A stretch of 6,998 bases of DNA from PUPG01 sp031323845 (lineage in GTDB: Bacteria; Bacteroidota; Bacteroidia; Bacteroidales; UBA7960), in assembly GCA_031323845.1 (NCBI GenBank), contig JAVIYP010000090.1, positions 1-6,998 on the forward strand, written 5' to 3'. Below the pieces are notes generated by a model. The model worked only from the letters and a program-made list of their open reading frames with translations, made no database searches and was not told where the DNA came from. The position numbers and the translations under genes were made by a program. The first letter of the stretch is position 1; every line of letters begins with the position of its first letter. Of this stretch, positions 6,793 to 6,998 are shown piece by piece.

Positions 6793-6840
6793 ATGTGCAG
6801 ATGTGCAGATGTGAAAATGTGCAGATGTGCAGATGTAAGA
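6793..6840. repeat. 8-bp tandem repeat (ATGTGCAG), six units
   Basis: Six consecutive 8-bp units: ATGTGCAG, ATGTGCAG, ATGTGAAA, ATGTGCAG, ATGTGCAG, ATGTAAGA. Four are perfect. The array starts 65 bp upstream of the susC start codon, so it lies in the probable promoter or leader region. Changes in copy number would alter spacing upstream of susC. Confidence 0.92.
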
Positions 6841-6843
6841 TTA

Positions 6844-6875
6844 TTGTTTAATCGTTTAATTGTTGATTCGTTGAT
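6844..6875. repeat. 8-bp alternating tandem repeat, four units
   Basis: Four 8-mers follow the previous array after three bases: TTGTTTAA, TCGTTTAA, TTGTTGAT, TCGTTGAT. They form a two-level pattern in which the second base alternates T/C while the ending switches halfway. Positions 6846-6865 are the reverse complement of 113-132 with one mismatch. Confidence 0.8.
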
Positions 6876-6903
6876 TTTTCACTTTTCACTTTTCATTTTT
6901 CAC
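6876..6903. repeat. 7-bp tandem repeat (TTTTCAC), four units
   Basis: Four units, TTTTCAC, TTTTCAC, TTTTCAT, TTTTCAC, directly abut the preceding 8-bp block. The same word occurs at 2211-2217 in the susD-PKD gap. Confidence 0.88.
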
Positions 6904-6910
6904 TTAATCT

Positions 6911-6940
6911 GCTTTTGGCCTTTGGCTTTTAGCCTTTAGC
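6911..6940. repeat. 7-bp tandem repeat (GCYTTTR), four units
   Basis: Units are GCTTTTG, GCCTTTG, GCTTTTA, GCCTTTA and a trailing GC. As in the 6844-6875 block, one position alternates while another switches halfway. A single 7-base spacer (6904-6910) separates it from the TTTTCAC block, so the 7-bp register is kept. Confidence 0.88.
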
Positions 6941-6998
6941 AAGAAAAGTTGCCAGGAGTTATGAGCCATTTTTCATTCTTTACTTTCGTTACCTTCGA

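Larger units (their letters stand above)
6729..6998 (-). other. 270-nt region upstream of susC; no gene or promoter recognised
   Basis: This region should hold the operon promoter, but the minus strand contains no TTTG, so no consensus Bacteroidota -7 box (TAnnTTTG) is present. Just before the susC ATG the transcript strand is A-rich (ACACAAAAAG), typical of this phylum. From 6793 to 6940 the DNA is tandem repeat. The last part (6941-6998) is T-rich and loosely repetitive, with no open reading frame that looks real. Confidence 0.6.

Noticed and set aside
6270..6851. 193-codon open frame on the plus strand reaching into the susC upstream repeats
   Set aside because: It is antisense to the conserved plug and signal-peptide coding region of susC and ends in translated tandem repeats (MCRCENVQMCRC).
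6793..6940. Possible CRISPR array
   Set aside because: Units are 7-8 bp and contiguous with no unique spacers, so this is tandem repeat DNA.
1..6998. Insertion sequence or transposon ends
   Set aside because: No transposase or integrase coding sequence is present, and the inverted 20-bp blocks are low-complexity members of a repeat family.

Overview
The window suggests a Bacteroidota genome, most likely an environmental Bacteroidia/Bacteroidales-type organism. The signs are a full-length SusC/SusD outer-membrane pair, lipoprotein signal peptides on three consecutive gene products, A-rich translation starts without clear Shine-Dalgarno sequences, and intergenic DNA full of short tandem repeats. 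The genus cannot be fixed from sequence alone.

All four convincing genes lie on the minus strand and read right to left: a SusC-type TonB-dependent transporter (6728-3795), a SusD-type substrate-binding lipoprotein (3656-2250), a surface lipoprotein with a PKD domain followed by a gingipain-type cleaved-adhesin (choice-of-anchor J) domain (2040-1144), and a cyanophycinase-like serine peptidase of family S51, also a predicted lipoprotein (1133-279). The last two genes are only 10 nt apart and are almost certainly co-transcribed. The gaps before susD (138 nt) and before the PKD gene (209 nt) are longer and contain hairpins and repeats, so transcript levels may step down along the operon. There are no glycoside hydrolases, regulators, tRNAs, rRNAs, CRISPR arrays or transposases in the window.

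Working model (inference): this is a small peptide-utilisation rather than glycan-utilisation locus. The PKD/adhesin lipoprotein and SusD would capture a polymer or its fragments at the cell surface, the cyanophycinase-like enzyme would cut it at the surface or in the periplasm, and SusC would import it. The catalytic and arginine-binding residues known from cyanophycinase (CphB) appear to be present at matching spacings, so cyanophycin (multi-L-arginyl-poly-L-aspartate) or another isoaspartyl/aspartyl-arginine peptide is the leading substrate.

The non-coding DNA is unusual. The left flank (1-278), the susD-PKD gap (2041-2249) and the right flank (6729-6998) consist largely of imperfect tandem words of 7 or 8 bp, whose sequence changes from block to block while the period mostly holds. 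The left tract carries one block as a near-perfect reverse complement of a block in the right tract. The left flank also holds an 11-bp perfect inverted repeat just after the last gene, and the susD-PKD gap contains a GC-rich element of the type that translates as PHPRPLLPGE.
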